A stretch of 64,000 nucleotides of DNA from Ascidiaceihabitans sp029251465 (GTDB lineage Bacteria > Pseudomonadota > Alphaproteobacteria > Rhodobacterales > Rhodobacteraceae): positions 2,542,001 through 2,606,000 of the forward strand of contig NZ_CP170633.1 of assembly GCF_042932805.1 (NCBI RefSeq), in the 5' to 3' direction. Every line of letters starts with the position of its first letter. The first letter of the stretch is position 1. Positions 52,294-61,472 of this stretch are shown one piece after another. Position numbers and translations under genes: made by a program. The notes beneath the pieces are model-generated. The model had not been told where the DNA came from, searched no databases, and saw only the letters and a list, made by a program, of their open reading frames with translations.

Positions 52294-53565
52294 ATGACGA
52301 CAAAAACCAACAGGCGTCAAATGTTGACTGGACTGGCTGCGACCGTTGCAGCCCCCGCCATTCTGACGACCAGCCGCGCCTATGCGCAAACACCGACGAT
52401 CCGGGTGGGCCATGTTAGCCCGCGCACCGGGCCGCTCGCCGGTTTTGCCGAAGCCGATAATTTTGTGCTTCAAGGCATCAATGCGGCGCTGTCTGGCGGC
52501 GTTGAAAACAACGGCAAAACCTATTCAATCGAGATCATCTCGAAAGACAGCCAGTCCAATCCGAACCGCGCAGCCCAAGTGGCCGCCGACCTGATTTTGG
52601 GCGACGAGGTCGACATCATTGTTGCGGCCTCTTCGCCCGATACCACCAACCCGGTGGCCGATCAGGCCGAGATAAACGAAGTGCCCTGCATCACCACGGA
52701 TTGCCCGTGGCAGCCCTATTTCTTTGGGCGTAACGGCGATCCGGCACAGGGTTTTGATTTCACGTTCCACTTCTTTTGGGGGCTTGAGGACGTCATCGGG
52801 AACTTCCTCGACCTTTGGGGCAGTGCCGGTGTGTCCAAAAGTATCGGCGCGCTGTTTCCGAATGACGCGGATGGAAACGCGTGGGGGCACCCCGAGTTGG
52901 GTTTTCCCAAACCGCTGGCTGATGCCGGGTTCACCCTGACCGATCCCGGACGCTATCAGCCTCTGAATGACGATTTTTCAAACTACATCACCGCGTTCAA
53001 AAACGCCGGCGTTGAAATCGTAACCGGCAATATGATCTCGCCTGATTTTGCGACGTTCTGGGCGCAAGCCGCGCAGCAAAATTTCAAACCAAAGATCGTG
53101 AGCATCGGCAAGGCGCTGCTGTTCCCGTCGTTTGTGCAATCGCTGGGTGATCGCGGTGCTGGCCTGACCTCGGAAATCTGGTGGAGCCCGTCGCACCCGT
53201 TCAATTCATCACTTACCGGTGACAGCGCCAAGGACCTCGCAGATGGGTACACCGCTGCAAGTGGGCGCCCCTGGACGCAACCCATCGGTTTTAAACACGC
53301 GTTGTTCGAAGTTGTGCGTGATATCGTGTCGCGGGCTGATGATCTGGATGATCCGATGGCAATCGTCGAGGCGATCAAGACCACCAACATGTCGACAATT
53401 GTGGGCAATGTGAATTGGGCCACGGGGCCGGTTCCCAATGTCAGCAAAACACCGCTTGTCGCGGGGCAATGGCAACAATCCGGCGACGCGACAGAACTTG
53501 TGATCACCAACAACGCCGCGGCACAAAACATCCCGCTGGGTGGTGAACTGCAGCTTTTGTCTTAG
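52294..53565 (+). CDS. Liv-type ABC substrate-binding protein, Tat-exported
   Basis: 423 residues. The N-terminus TNRRQMLTGLAATVAAPAIL is a twin-arginine-type signal, so this protein is probably folded before export, unusual for ABC binding proteins. The mature part has the leucine/amide-binding fold (VGHVSPRTGPLAGFAE, SQSNPNRAAQVAADLI, HFFWGLEDV). GGGAGGAG precedes the ATG at 52294. It feeds the four membrane and ATPase genes that follow. Confidence 0.82.
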   Translation: MTTKTNRRQMLTGLAATVAAPAILTTSRAYAQTPTIRVGHVSPRTGPLAGFAEADNFVLQGINAALSGGVENNGKTYSIEIISKDSQSNPNRAAQVAADLILGDEVDIIVAASSPDTTNPVADQAEINEVPCITTDCPWQPYFFGRNGDPAQGFDFTFHFFWGLEDVIGNFLDLWGSAGVSKSIGALFPNDADGNAWGHPELGFPKPLADAGFTLTDPGRYQPLNDDFSNYITAFKNAGVEIVTGNMISPDFATFWAQAAQQNFKPKIVSIGKALLFPSFVQSLGDRGAGLTSEIWWSPSHPFNSSLTGDSAKDLADGYTAASGRPWTQPIGFKHALFEVVRDIVSRADDLDDPMAIVEAIKTTNMSTIVGNVNWATGPVPNVSKTPLVAGQWQQSGDATELVITNNAAAQNIPLGGELQLLS

Positions 53566-53578
53566 GAAAGAAACCGTC

Positions 53579-54307
53579 TTGTCCCCCATTTTATCCGTTC
53601 ATGCCTTGCACAAATCCTTTGGGGCCGTCGTCGTCGCGGACGCCACCAGCTTTGATGTGGCACAAGGCGAAGCCATTGGCATCCTTGGCCCAAACGGGGC
53701 GGGCAAGACGTCGTTGTTCAATTTGATCACCGGTGCGATGCGCCCAAACAGTGGGCAAATTGTCTTTGACGGGCGCGACATTACCCAGACGTCAGCCGCG
53801 GCGCGGTGCAAGATGGGGATCGCGCGGTCGTTCCAAATTCCGCAACCCTTTGGGGGGATGACGGTGTTCGAAAACGCACTGGTGGGTGCAACCCAAGGCG
53901 CTGGATTGGGAACGCGCGAGGCCGAAGCATTGGCCTTGGATGTTTTGGCGCAAACCGGGCTGATGCCACACGCGAACCAACGGGCCGGAACCCTGTCGCT
54001 GCTGGATCGCAAACGTCTCGAATTGGCCCGCGCACTGGCGGCAAAACCCAAACTGTTGTTGCTGGACGAAATCGCGGGCGGGCTGACGGACGCCGAGTGC
54101 ACCGCGCTGATTGAAACCATCAAACGCATCCACGCGAACGGCACCACAATTGTTTGGATCGAACATGTTGTTCACGCGCTGTTGGCTGTGGTTCAAAAGC
54201 TGATCGTGATCGATTTTGGCCGCAAAATTGCCGAGGGCGACCCCAAGGCGATCATGGACAGCGCACAGGTCAAAGAGATCTACATGGGGATCACAGCTGA
54301 TGCCTGA
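53579..54307 (+). CDS. livG: Liv-type ABC ATPase 1
   Basis: 242 residues of the LivG family: Walker A GPNGAGKT near 36-43, signature LSLLDRKRLELARAL and Walker B LLLLDEIAGGL. The signature reads LSLLD rather than LSGGQ, as in many LivG. The only fitting start is TTG 53579, with AGGAAAG upstream. Its end overlaps the next ATPase by 8 bases. Confidence 0.82.
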   Translation: MSPILSVHALHKSFGAVVVADATSFDVAQGEAIGILGPNGAGKTSLFNLITGAMRPNSGQIVFDGRDITQTSAAARCKMGIARSFQIPQPFGGMTVFENALVGATQGAGLGTREAEALALDVLAQTGLMPHANQRAGTLSLLDRKRLELARALAAKPKLLLLDEIAGGLTDAECTALIETIKRIHANGTTIVWIEHVVHALLAVVQKLIVIDFGRKIAEGDPKAIMDSAQVKEIYMGITADA

Positions 54308-55010
54308 ACCCATCCTTAAAATTGACGGATTGAACGCGTTTTATGGCGACTTTCAGGCGTTGTTCGGCGTCGATCTGACAATCCAAACCGGCGAAGTCGT
54401 CGCGATTATCGGCGCGAATGGTGCGGGCAAGACGACACTCATGCGCGCGATTTCCGGGCTGTTGCCCAGTGCTGCGTCACACATCATCTATCGGGGGGAA
54501 AACATCGGGGCCCTGCGCGCCGATCAGGTGGCCTATCACGGCTTGGCCTTGGTGCCAGAAGGACGTCAGTTGTTCCCGTCATTGTCGGTCGAGGAAAATC
54601 TGTTGATTGGCCAGCACGTTGGTCGATCAGGCCCTTGGTCGTTGGACAAGGTTTACACCTTGTTCCCGGTGCTAAAAGAGCGCCGAAACCAGGCATCCGC
54701 AACGCTGTCTGGTGGCCAACAACAAATGGTCGCGATTGGGCGCGCGTTGATGGCGAACCCGGATTTTGTCATGTTCGACGAGATCAGCCTTGGCCTCGCA
54801 CCCGTCATCATCAAAACCATTTATGACGCCCTGCCACGGATCGTCGGCCAGGGCATGACAGCGATGATTGTAGAACAAGACATCAGCAAAGCACTGGCCG
54901 TTTCGTCCCGCGTCTACTGCCTGCAAGAGGGCCGTGTGTCGTTAGAGGGCCGCACCAACACAATCAGCCGCGACGAGATCACGCGCGCATATTTCGGGAT
55001 GGATGCGTAA
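54300..55010 (+). CDS. livF: Liv-type ABC ATPase 2
   Basis: 236 residues of the LivF family: Walker A GANGAGKT near 37-44, signature LSGGQQQMVAIGRALM and Walker B VMFDEISLGL. It pairs with the preceding ATPase and couples to the two permeases. Its TAA overlaps the next ATG by one base. Confidence 0.85.
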   Translation: MPEPILKIDGLNAFYGDFQALFGVDLTIQTGEVVAIIGANGAGKTTLMRAISGLLPSAASHIIYRGENIGALRADQVAYHGLALVPEGRQLFPSLSVEENLLIGQHVGRSGPWSLDKVYTLFPVLKERRNQASATLSGGQQQMVAIGRALMANPDFVMFDEISLGLAPVIIKTIYDALPRIVGQGMTAMIVEQDISKALAVSSRVYCLQEGRVSLEGRTNTISRDEITRAYFGMDA

Positions 55011-55873
55011 TGGATTGGGTTTCTGCGATTGTCCAAGGCACGTTGCTGGGCGGGCTCTATGCTTTGTTTGCTGCGGGGTTATCGTTGATCTTTGGCGTGA
55101 TGCGGTTGGTGAACATTGCCCACGGCGATCTGATCGTTCTGGCCGCCTATCTTGGGCTCAGCGCCACCACGATGTTAGGGGTTCATCCGTTTGTCGCACT
55201 GTTGATCGTCATGCCTGCCATGGCCGGGATCGGGTATGTTGTGCAGCGCGGTATCCTCAATCAAACGCTTGGCGATGATCTGTTGCCGCCTTTGCTGGTC
55301 ACATTCGGCCTGTCCGTGATCCTGCAAAACGCGATGCTAGAAGGCTACAGCGCTGATCCCCAAAAGCTAAGCGCGGGCGCAATCGAAACAGCCAGTATTT
55401 CCGTAGGCGCGCTGTCAATCGGCGTGTTGCCACTGCTGACCTTTGGCATCGCGATTGCGGTCATCGCGGGTCTGCAATTCATTTTCTACCGCACCAAGAT
55501 CGGCCGTGGATTTCGCGCTGTGTCTGACAACGCCGACATTGCGCAACTGATGGGGCTGAACAAGGCGCATGTCTTTGGGTTGGCGATGGCGTTGGCGCTG
55601 GCCGTGACGGCAATTGCTGGCATCCTGCTTGGTATCCGCACCAGCTTTGATCCGTCCGTTGGCGGTGCGCGGCTGATTTTCGGGTTCGAAGCGGTGATCA
55701 TTGGCGGGCTTGGCAATTTGTGGGGCACACTGGCAGGCGGTGTCATTCTGGGGGTTGCGCAAACTTTGGGCGCTAAAATTGATCCCGGGTGGCAATTGCT
55801 TGCGGGTCACATCGCCTTTTTGGTGGTGCTGGCCGCCCGCCCCAACGGTCTGTTCCCGAGGGTCGATCAGTGA
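55010..55873 (+). CDS. livH: Liv-type ABC permease 1
   Basis: 287 residues, about 8 spans, LivH family: GGLYALFAAGLSLIFGVMRLVNIAHGD and the EAA-like RAVSDNADIAQLMGLN loop. It forms half of the inner-membrane channel. Its stop overlaps the next gene's GTG by four bases. Confidence 0.85.
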   Translation: MDWVSAIVQGTLLGGLYALFAAGLSLIFGVMRLVNIAHGDLIVLAAYLGLSATTMLGVHPFVALLIVMPAMAGIGYVVQRGILNQTLGDDLLPPLLVTFGLSVILQNAMLEGYSADPQKLSAGAIETASISVGALSIGVLPLLTFGIAIAVIAGLQFIFYRTKIGRGFRAVSDNADIAQLMGLNKAHVFGLAMALALAVTAIAGILLGIRTSFDPSVGGARLIFGFEAVIIGGLGNLWGTLAGGVILGVAQTLGAKIDPGWQLLAGHIAFLVVLAARPNGLFPRVDQ

Positions 55874-56889
55874 ACGCGCACATCACCAGAACAACTCCGG
55901 CTGCAAAGACCGCGATGATCATTGCTGCTGTGGGGCTATTGATATTGGTCGCGGCACCTTGGTGGGCGGGGCGCGCAGAACTACGCCTGTTTGGCGAGGT
56001 ATACCTGTACCTCTCGCTTGCCGTTCTGTGGAATTTGATGGCGGGATATGCCGGTTTGGTTTCCGTCGGGCAACAGGCCTACGTGGGGTTTGGCGGCTAC
56101 ATGCTGTTTGCCCTAACGATGTTTGCGGGCCTGCATCCAATCACGGCTGTGCTCGTATCCGGCGTGTTGGCGGCGATCCTTTCGGTTCCCGTTGCCGCGT
56201 TAATCTTCAGACTAAAAGGGGCCTATTTTGCGATCGGAACCTGGGTCATGGCCGAAGTGTTCCGCCTTAGCTTTGCCCAAGTATCCTCGCTTGGCGGTGG
56301 ATCAGGATCGTCACTGCCGGTTGGTGTTGTCAAATCGCTCGCATCGTCACGCTCGGGGCGCGAAGCCCTCAGCTATTGGCTGGCTCTTGGGGCCGCGGTT
56401 GTCGTCATCGCCTGCGTGTACCTGTTCTTGCGATCACGACGCGGCCTTGCCCTGACCGCCATCCGCGACAGCGAAGTCGCCGCCGCAGGTCTTGGCATCA
56501 ATATCTGGCGCACCAAGCTTGAGGTCTACGTGGTCACAGCCGCCTTTACCTCGATCATCGGCGGGCTGATTTTCCTGCAAAAACTGCGGATTTCGCCCGA
56601 CGCGGCATTTTCGGTCAACGACTGGACCGCCTTTGTGATCTTTATCGTCGTCATCGGCGGGATCGGCACCCTAGAGGGGCCAATCATCGGCACGATCCTG
56701 TTCTTTGTTCTGCGCGAAACGCTGGCCGACCTTGGCACCACCTATCTGATCGTTCTTGGCGTCGTGGCCATCGTGATCATGTTGAAAGCCCCCAAAGGCG
56801 TTTGGGGCTTGGTGCGCGACCGCTATGACCTCGAACTTTTCCCCCTCAGCTACCGCGTCCGCACCGACGCCCCCGACCAAGGAACCTGA
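55870..56889 (+). CDS. livM: Liv-type ABC permease 2
   Basis: 339 residues, about 10 spans, LivM family: NLMAGYAGLVSVGQQAYVGFGGY and TAIRDSEVAAAGLGINIWRTK. Start GTG 55870 overlaps the livH stop (GTGA). The C-terminus ends four bases before the BKACE gene, so import and cleavage are co-expressed. Confidence 0.85.
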   Translation: MNAHITRTTPAAKTAMIIAAVGLLILVAAPWWAGRAELRLFGEVYLYLSLAVLWNLMAGYAGLVSVGQQAYVGFGGYMLFALTMFAGLHPITAVLVSGVLAAILSVPVAALIFRLKGAYFAIGTWVMAEVFRLSFAQVSSLGGGSGSSLPVGVVKSLASSRSGREALSYWLALGAAVVVIACVYLFLRSRRGLALTAIRDSEVAAAGLGINIWRTKLEVYVVTAAFTSIIGGLIFLQKLRISPDAAFSVNDWTAFVIFIVVIGGIGTLEGPIIGTILFFVLRETLADLGTTYLIVLGVVAIVIMLKAPKGVWGLVRDRYDLELFPLSYRVRTDAPDQGT

Positions 56890-56892
56890 CCC

Positions 56893-57825
56893 ATGGCAAA
56901 ACAACAAAAGACGATCATTACCTGCGCTGTGACCGGCGCGATCCACACACCGACCATGTCAGATGCGCTGCCCTACACCTATGATGACATCACGACCCAA
57001 GCGATTGCAGCGGCGGATGCGGGTGCGTCCATTTTGCATTTGCATGCGCGCAACAACAAAACCGGTGCGCCATCGGTCGACATTGATGATTTTTCACCGT
57101 TTCTGGGCCGCATCAAACAGGCCACAGACGCGGTCATCAACATTTCCACGGGGGGGTCGCTTACCCTTTCAATCCAAGACCGGATCAAACCGGCCAAAAC
57201 CTTCAGCCCCGAAATGTGTTCGATGAATATGGGGTCGATGAATTTTTCATTCCATCCTCTGGCCGGTCGTTATGACGAATGGGCGTTTGATTGGGAAAAG
57301 GATTACGTCGAAGGATCCGACGGCAATATCTTTCGCAACACCTTCCGCGACATCAAAGAAGCCGCCGAAACGCTGGCCCCCCATGACATCAAGTTCGAAC
57401 ACGAATGTTACGACGCGGGTCATCTGTATAATCTCAAATTCTGCATGGATATCGGGCTGTTCAAGGCCCCTATTTTTATCCAGTTCATCTTTGGTATTCT
57501 GGGCGGTATCGGCGCTGACGTCGACAATCTGGTCTTTATGAAACGCACCGCCGACAAGCTGTTTGGCGACGATTATCGCTGGTCTGTTCTGGGGGCTGGT
57601 GGTGCGCAAATGGGGCTGGCTGCGACGGCCAGTCAAATGGGCGGGCATCTGCGTGTTGGGCTCGAAGACAGTCTTTTGATCTCTCGCGGGGCATTGGCAA
57701 CCTCCAACGCGCAGCAGGTCGCAAAAATACGGCGGATCGTCGAGGATCTTGGCAGCCAGGTCGCGACCCCGGATGAAGCCCGCGAGATACTGGATCTCAA
57801 GGGTGGCGATCGGGTGAAGTTCTAA
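56893..57825 (+). CDS. Beta-keto-acid cleavage enzyme (BKACE, DUF849)
   Basis: 310-residue zinc enzyme that exchanges a beta-keto acid with acetyl-CoA, giving acetoacetate and a new acyl-CoA. The zinc ligands H49 and H51 are in HLHAR, and later SMNMGSMNFS and GGIGADVDNL match the family. Members act on keto-aminohexanoate, dehydrocarnitine and other beta-keto acids, so the family name does not give the substrate. It is last of the ten-gene operon, after a dehydrogenase able to make a beta-keto acid. Confidence 0.85.
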   Translation: MAKQQKTIITCAVTGAIHTPTMSDALPYTYDDITTQAIAAADAGASILHLHARNNKTGAPSVDIDDFSPFLGRIKQATDAVINISTGGSLTLSIQDRIKPAKTFSPEMCSMNMGSMNFSFHPLAGRYDEWAFDWEKDYVEGSDGNIFRNTFRDIKEAAETLAPHDIKFEHECYDAGHLYNLKFCMDIGLFKAPIFIQFIFGILGGIGADVDNLVFMKRTADKLFGDDYRWSVLGAGGAQMGLAATASQMGGHLRVGLEDSLLISRGALATSNAQQVAKIRRIVEDLGSQVATPDEAREILDLKGGDRVKF

Positions 57826-57883
57826 AAACTCTGGCGATTGTTCCTGCAAAGAGTGATCCGTCGCGGTGTCACATTTCGCAAAA

Positions 57884-57912
57884 CCGTCGCATCATTGTCG
57901 ACCAGCTGTTAC
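57884..57912 (+). promoter_or_regulatory. Possible Pho-box-like repeats
   Basis: CCGTCGC, TTGTCGA and CTGTTAC start at 57884, 57895 and 57906, spaced 11 bases apart, each with a GTC/GTT core like a PhoB site. Match to CTGTCAT is partial. The position upstream of a phosphatase gene supports it. Confidence 0.3.
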
Positions 57913-57963
57913 GCAACAAGGGGACACCATAGTGGTCTTTTAGCAAGCCACGGAGCCTCCCTC

Positions 57964-59499
57964 ATGCCACGTATTTCGTTCACCCGCCGTCAAACCTTGT
58001 TGGGGGGCGCGGCCCTTGGCACGTCACTTGCCATGCCCGCAATTTCGCACGCCCGTTCGCGCCCTCAAATCACCCACGGCGTCATGTCGGGCGATGTGGC
58101 TTATGACGGTGCAATGATCTGGGGGCGCGCGGACCGCGAAGCGAAAATGCACGTCGAATGGTCGACGACAGAAATGATGACCGATGCCCGCGCGGTTCCG
58201 CCCTTGGCCGTTGGCACGCCCACCGATTTCACGGGCAAACTGGCGCTCACAGGGTTGCCGAGCGATCAGGATATCTTTTACCGCGTGACGATGAGCGACC
58301 TTGCCGACGCCACCTTGTCCGAGCCGATGACAGGCCATTTCCGCACCGCACCAATGGGCAACCGCGACGTCAGTTTCGTGTGGTCGGGCGACACCGCAGG
58401 CCAAGGTTGGGGCATCGACGAAGACCGTGGCGGCATGACCACTTACGCCACAATGTTGAAGCACACGCCGGACTTCTTTTTGCACTCCGGTGATACGGTC
58501 TACGCGGATGGCCCGCTGCAAGACACCGTGGCGTTGGCGGACGGCAGCACGTGGAAAAATATCGTCACCCCGGCCAAGTCCAAAGTCGCCGAAACTCTGG
58601 ATGAGTTTCGCGGACAGCATTTGTACAACTACATGGATCACAACGTTCAGGCCTTTAATGCGGCCGTCCCGATCATCGCGCAATGGGATGATCACGAGGT
58701 GACGAATAACTGGTATCCCGACGAGGTGCTGGCAAGCGATGATCGGTATTCCGTCAAGTCGGTGCAGCTTTTGGCATCGCGGGCTGCCCACGCGTTTCAC
58801 GAAATGATGCCAACGCGGCAGACCCTAAGCGAACCAATGCGGGTTTACCGCAAGGTTGCGTACGGCCCGCTGCTGGACATCTTTGTGATCGATCTGCGCA
58901 GCTATCGCGGCGACAACACAGCCAACACCGACGCCGAGGGCACGCCGTTTCTAGGGCCAGAGCAGCTCGCTTGGCTTAAGCGCGAGATGATCAATTCGAC
59001 AGCGACCTGGAAAGTGATCGCATCGGATATGCCCATCGGCATGATGGTGCGCGACGGCGACAGCGCCATGGAAAACGGGGCCAATGGCGATGGTCCGGTC
59101 TTGGGTCGTGAACACGACATCGCGGCTGTTTTATCGTTCATCAAAACCGCGCAAATTGCCAACACGGTCTGGTTAACGGCGGATGTGCATTACACTGCAG
59201 CACACCACTATTCCCCCGATCGCGCGGTTTTTCAGGACTTCGATCCCTTCTGGGAATTCGTTTCTGGCCCGTTGCATGCCGGCACATTTGGCCCCTCACA
59301 ATACGACAACACTTTTGGACCCGAGGTTCGGTTCGCCAAGCATCCAGAGGCAGGACAAGCAAACCTGCCGCCCAGCGACGGCCTACAGTTTTTCGGCAAA
59401 GTCGACATCGCGGCAGATACGGGCGTCATGACAGTGCGACTGATGGACAGCGGCGACACCGAACTGTGGTCGGTTGAATTGGATCCCAAATCGATCTGA
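57964..59499 (+). CDS. phoD: Alkaline phosphatase D-family (PhoD-like), Tat-exported
   Basis: 511-residue extracytoplasmic phosphatase/phosphodiesterase. The twin-arginine signal FTRRQTLLGGAALG is at the start. Metal-binding motifs are VWSGDTAGQGWG, LHSGDTVYADGP, WDDHEVTNNW and TADVHYTAAHHY. I start at 57964, the Met just before the Tat motif; there is no ribosome site for the longer frame. PhoD enzymes scavenge phosphate and usually are PhoB-controlled. It is monocistronic, ending before a GC hairpin. Confidence 0.86.
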   Translation: MPRISFTRRQTLLGGAALGTSLAMPAISHARSRPQITHGVMSGDVAYDGAMIWGRADREAKMHVEWSTTEMMTDARAVPPLAVGTPTDFTGKLALTGLPSDQDIFYRVTMSDLADATLSEPMTGHFRTAPMGNRDVSFVWSGDTAGQGWGIDEDRGGMTTYATMLKHTPDFFLHSGDTVYADGPLQDTVALADGSTWKNIVTPAKSKVAETLDEFRGQHLYNYMDHNVQAFNAAVPIIAQWDDHEVTNNWYPDEVLASDDRYSVKSVQLLASRAAHAFHEMMPTRQTLSEPMRVYRKVAYGPLLDIFVIDLRSYRGDNTANTDAEGTPFLGPEQLAWLKREMINSTATWKVIASDMPIGMMVRDGDSAMENGANGDGPVLGREHDIAAVLSFIKTAQIANTVWLTADVHYTAAHHYSPDRAVFQDFDPFWEFVSGPLHAGTFGPSQYDNTFGPEVRFAKHPEAGQANLPPSDGLQFFGKVDIAADTGVMTVRLMDSGDTELWSVELDPKSI

Positions 59500-59514
59500 C
59501 GCGAAGGGACGATC

Positions 59515-59538
59515 GGGGCGGTTTTGTTGGACCGCCCC
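59515..59538 (+). terminator. GC hairpin after the phosphatase gene
   Basis: GGGGCGGT (59515-59522) pairs perfectly with ACCGCCCC (59531-59538), loop 8 bases, no T-tract. Confidence 0.55.
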
Positions 59539-59616
59539 TGCCCTATCCCAAGCCGTTTTTGGCCCAAGGCCACATCCCTCTTGAAACCGGAAAAATCCGG
59601 TGCGAGACGTGATGCC

Positions 59617-60303
59617 ATGGAACACGCCCCACACAAACTACCGGATCAAAAACTGGCAGCTGCTGATGTCGCGCGCTTATCTGATGCACAAACCACTGCT
59701 GTGCTCAGCAATTGCGACCTTCGTGAATTGGACCTGTCAGGTTGCGACATGACCGGGTGGCACTTTGATAAATGCAACCTTACCGGCGCGTCTTTTAACG
59801 GGGCCAATCTGGAAAGCGCCGTCTTTTCAGGCTGTCGGTCTGCCGGTGCCAGCTTTTTGGGGGCCGTGCTGACCGAAGCGCAGATTTTAGGGGGCGATTA
59901 CAGCAACTCCAGCTTTCGCGGGGCCATACTGGCGGCGACAAAAATCGCTGGGTGCAAAATGATCGGTGCAGACCTAAGCGAAACGCATGCGATGGGGTTT
60001 GAGCTTGAGGATTGCCTGTTCGGTTTTTCCCTTCTCGCAAAGTTGTCGTTTCGCAAAATGACGCTGAAGCAGATCGATTTCACCGAGGCCGATCTTCGAT
60101 CCTGTGACTTTCGGGAAACGGTTTTCGAAGACTGTTCGTTGCGGGATGCAAATCTATCGGATTGCCGGTTTGGCAATGCTGATTTGCGCGGTGCTGACCT
60201 TGGTGGGGTAAAGTTGGGTGACGCCAGACAGTTCAAAGGCGCTGTTATCTCGAAACGACAAGCAGCAGACCTTTTGATCCAGCTTGGGTTGCAGGTTCAC
60301 TAA
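59617..60303 (+). CDS. Qnr-like pentapeptide-repeat protein
   Basis: 228 residues made of A(D/N)Lxx repeats (LRELDLSGCDMTGWHFDKCN, GASFNGANLESAVF, DANLSDCRFGNADLRGADL) that fold as a right-handed square helix mimicking DNA. The C-terminal tail GAVISKRQAADLLIQLGLQV matches by eye the Qnr end, where a short helix caps the helix and dimerises. Such chromosomal relatives protect gyrase. There is no resistance evidence here. Start ATG 59617 follows GAGACG; longer frame lacks a site. It is convergent with the SDR gene. Confidence 0.78.
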   Translation: MEHAPHKLPDQKLAAADVARLSDAQTTAVLSNCDLRELDLSGCDMTGWHFDKCNLTGASFNGANLESAVFSGCRSAGASFLGAVLTEAQILGGDYSNSSFRGAILAATKIAGCKMIGADLSETHAMGFELEDCLFGFSLLAKLSFRKMTLKQIDFTEADLRSCDFRETVFEDCSLRDANLSDCRFGNADLRGADLGGVKLGDARQFKGAVISKRQAADLLIQLGLQVH

Positions 60304-60405
60304 CGAACTTACCGACCAAAGGATTTCGAAAACGACACGGCCGCCCCGATCAAAGGGCGACCATCTAGGCAATTTATTTGGGTCACTCACGCACCCCGCA
60401 ATCGA

Positions 60406-61149
60406 TCAGCTGAACAGCATGCCGCCGTTGATATCGACATTGGTACCGGTGATGAACGCGCTGTCTTCGCAGGCAAGGAACAACACCAGATTGGCCACAT
60501 CGACCGGCACGCCTTGGCGTTTGACCGGCGATGCCGCCTCGAACCCTTTGCGCGCGGCATCAGCGGTGTGGATGTTGTGAAAGTCCGTATCAATCATGCC
60601 CGGACACAGGGCGTTAACCCGCACATCGGGGCCCAATTCTTTGGCCAATCCCCGGGTCATTGTCATAACCGCACCTTTGGACGCTGCGTATGCGACGGAC
60701 CCCGGGCCACCACCATCGCGACCTGCTTGGCTGGCCAGATTGACGATCGCGCCGGATTTTAGATGTGGCAGGCAGGCTTTGATCATCAGGAACGTGCTGG
60801 TCAGGTTCAGATCCATAACCGAATTCCAATGTTCCAGCGACATTTCCGCAATTGTCTTGCGCGCGATCAGGCCGCCTGTGTTGTTAACCAGCACGTCGAC
60901 GCCGCCAAATTCGGCGACCGTGCGATCGACCAACGCGTCAACGCCTGCCTGCGTGTTCAGATCGCCTTGCAGCGCAAATGCGTTACCACCTGCGGCCTTA
61001 ATTTCAGCCACGGCACTTTCAGCGCCTTCGCTGCTGGCAAAATAGTTAATCGCGATATTGGACCCTTCAGATGCCAATTTAATCGCACAGGCCCGCCCGA
61101 TGTCACGGCCACCACCGGTGATAATAGTTGTTTTCCCGTCAAGCTTCAT
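60406..61149 (-). CDS. Short-chain dehydrogenase/reductase (FabG/KduD-like)
   Basis: 247-residue classical SDR. GGGRDIGRA is at about 12-20, NNTGG near 85 and the YAASK site near 155. The C-terminus EDSAFITGTNVDINGGM is conserved. The ATG at 61149 has AAGGAAAC upstream. It is divergent from the GntR gene across a palindrome, so the regulator probably controls it together with the TRAP system at 62538. The likely substrate is a sugar acid or hydroxy acid taken up by that transporter. Confidence 0.82.
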   Translation of the reverse strand: MKLDGKTTIITGGGRDIGRACAIKLASEGSNIAINYFASSEGAESAVAEIKAAGGNAFALQGDLNTQAGVDALVDRTVAEFGGVDVLVNNTGGLIARKTIAEMSLEHWNSVMDLNLTSTFLMIKACLPHLKSGAIVNLASQAGRDGGGPGSVAYAASKGAVMTMTRGLAKELGPDVRVNALCPGMIDTDFHNIHTADAARKGFEAASPVKRQGVPVDVANLVLFLACEDSAFITGTNVDINGGMLFS

Positions 61150-61472
61150 TTTGTTTCCTTCCAGCAGGTGTGACTTATAATTTCTTCGACATCGCGCGCC
61201 TTTGACCAAGCGATCTTGGGCCACAGGCGGACCACTAAGACGGCCCACCAATTGTCCAACAAGCGGAGCCACGATTCGCGCCGTTCAAAGTTGTATATCA
61301 CTATAGTTTTCTAGTATACTAGTATAGAAAACAATCTCATTCTACGATCCACCCGATGGGTTGACGCAATTCCAGTCGCTGGGAAAAGGGGCTCTGCTAC
61401 GCGCACGCCGCACTGTGCAAAAGCTGGCAAAATCACTGGCCATCAACTAAGTTGGTCAAAATCAAAGGAACG
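61150..61472. promoter_or_regulatory. Divergent control region SDR / GntR with operator
   Basis: A 323-bp gap. It holds CTAGTATACTAGTATA at 61311-61326, with the palindrome ATACTAGTAT at 61316-61325, inside the larger inverted repeat GTTTTCTA...TAGAAAAC (61306-61332). The 11-mer ATACTAGTATA recurs at 62418. No other gene or RNA was seen in the gap. Confidence 0.55.
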
